Positions 23,030 to 23,906 of a stretch of DNA of 23,906 nucleotides are shown here, piece after piece (the first letter of the stretch is position 1; each line of letters starts with the position of its first letter). The translations under genes were made by a program, and so were the position numbers. Below the pieces are notes generated by a model, which was given only the letters and a program-made list of their open reading frames with translations, ran no database searches and was not told where the DNA came from. The stretch is from Clostridiales bacterium (GTDB lineage: Bacteria; Bacillota; Clostridia; Oscillospirales; CAG-272): positions 118,907 through 142,812 of the forward strand of contig DPGK01000021.1 of the NCBI GenBank assembly GCA_003523225.1, in the 5' to 3' direction.

Positions 23030-23906
23030 CTATGCTCTGTGACCACCGATCTGTCGGTTACGCTCTATTGAAGTTGCGCCTTCCTCCAAATTCATGCCCT
23101 TCATTATGGCATTCTTTCCATATTTCTTATGTATCTCGATGATCATCTTCTGAGCTGCTTTTTCTCGCTCGTCCGCTTTTTTCATCTCTTCCTCGGTCTG
23201 TTCCAAGTTATCTAAATCCATAAAGAGCGTCAACTGCTCTCCGACCAAACCCTCCTGCTGCTTAACGGCATCTGCCCGTTCAAGCTTACAAGCTGCTATC
23301 GTCACACGACGCACAAGCAAATGCACATCTACGATCCTATCGTATAGTGCCGTTACCGCCTCCATGATCTTCTTCGTAGAGGACGACTTCTTATCCAGGT
23401 TGGCAGTTCCATGCGCGTGTTTGGGAACAGGTCTGCCGTAATGGTCGGTCGTGACCGGACCGTGATAATACTTTCGTATATCGGGATCGGTCAGACATTC
23501 AATATCATATCCGATGGTCAAAACAATCTGATCTGTGACCAAACCCTTTTCCACAAGGTCAAGTACCAAGAGGTCTGTCATTTCACGAACGATCAGCCTT
23601 GCCTTTTCAAAGTTATATGGACAAGACAAGACCTGACCGGAGCTGATACTGTTTGTGCTCGGCTTATATGCTTTGACCTCTTCCATCGTGCAGGGTTCCC
23701 AGCCCCATGCGTGGTCGATCAGAAGCTCGGCATTGACTCCGAATAACTTGTATAGGAGGTTTTCACCATATCTCGACAGCGACATTCTCGCAATGTCGCC
23801 CATCGTATACATTCCGTTTGCTTCAAGCTTGCTTGCATAGCCGCTTCCGACGCGCCAAAAGGCTGTCAACGGTTTATGTTCCCATAGCTCTTTGCGGTAG
23901 GTTATC
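23030..23906 (-). CDS. Y-family DNA polymerase (UmuC/DinB-like), 5' end missing
   Basis: The C-terminal 292 or so residues of a Y-family translesion polymerase; the open frame runs through the right window edge, so the catalytic palm residues are not visible. Seen are the helix-hairpin-helix thumb (VGSGYASKLEANGMYTMGDIARMS), YGENLLYKLFGVNAELLIDHAWGWEP, and the little-finger domain with SISSGQVLSCPYNFEKARLIVREMTD. The tail ends in GMNLEEGATSIERNRQIGGHRA, a typical end for UmuC/UvrX-like polymerases of Bacillota elements. It would copy past damaged bases. It leads an operon with the 84-aa and YolD-like genes. Control by the LexA-like repressor is plausible, but the promoter is outside the window. 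Confidence 0.88.
   Translation of the reverse strand, partial: ITYRKELWEHKPLTAFWRVGSGYASKLEANGMYTMGDIARMSLSRYGENLLYKLFGVNAELLIDHAWGWEPCTMEEVKAYKPSTNSISSGQVLSCPYNFEKARLIVREMTDLLVLDLVEKGLVTDQIVLTIGYDIECLTDPDIRKYYHGPVTTDHYGRPVPKHAHGTANLDKKSSSTKKIMEAVTALYDRIVDVHLLVRRVTIAACKLERADAVKQQEGLVGEQLTLFMDLDNLEQTEEEMKKADEREKAAQKMIIEIHKKYGKNAIMKGMNLEEGATSIERNRQIGGHRA

Overview
The window looks like accessory DNA from a low- to mid-GC member of the Bacillota (Clostridia, probably gut-type). The signs are strong AGGAGG-type ribosome binding sites, consensus TTGACA/TATAAT promoters, IS3- and IS256-family elements, a clostridial-style large serine recombinase, an element-type LexA repressor, and a UmuC/YolD operon. 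A genus cannot be named from the sequence alone. Both window edges cut genes: a tRNA-Gln at the left and a Y-family DNA polymerase at the right.

Region 1 (1-6950) is a decaying hotspot downstream of the 3' end of tRNA-Gln(TTG). It holds a modular repeat made of a terminator, a field of tandem hairpins with GAAAT spacers, a TCTGTAGACAGATTCGAA box and, in two copies, a near-identical promoter. Copies A (52-323) and B (1003-1385) are direct repeats around a DUF3916-like gene. Copy C (4899-5332) is inverted and drives an unrelated 312-aa gene. Between them lie a frameshifted XRE regulator and a degenerate IS3 element. A degenerate IS256 element follows C. Each of these three broken loci carries a frameshift, and both transposases also carry a nonsense change.

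Region 2 (6952-9570) is an intact minus-strand operon: a 515-aa XRE regulator whose C-terminus resembles a cytidine deaminase without its catalytic residues, a 167-aa protein resembling a nucleotide kinase without a P-loop, and an unknown 175-aa protein.

Region 3 (9640-12816) is the end of an integrative element: a large serine recombinase with a tRNA-like candidate att site beside it, a small unknown protein, a MobC-like ribbon-helix-helix protein, a candidate oriT, and a LexA-like autoproteolytic repressor with a perfect palindromic operator. No relaxase is present in the window.

Region 4 (12846-21794) is the most interesting locus: a minus-strand, tightly coupled six-gene operon fic - hsdM - small membrane protein - hsdS - HAD hydrolase - hsdR. 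It starts from a consensus promoter directly abutted by a perfect 18-bp inverted repeat and ends in a strong terminator. It is a type I restriction-modification system with three non-standard genes built in, and it looks like a composite defence island.

Region 5 (21795-23906) has a gene-poor stretch with nested inverted repeats, then a minus-strand operon of Y-family polymerase, an 84-aa protein and a YolD-like protein, closed by a long terminator. The LexA-like repressor and the polymerase operon suggest SOS-type control on this accessory DNA.
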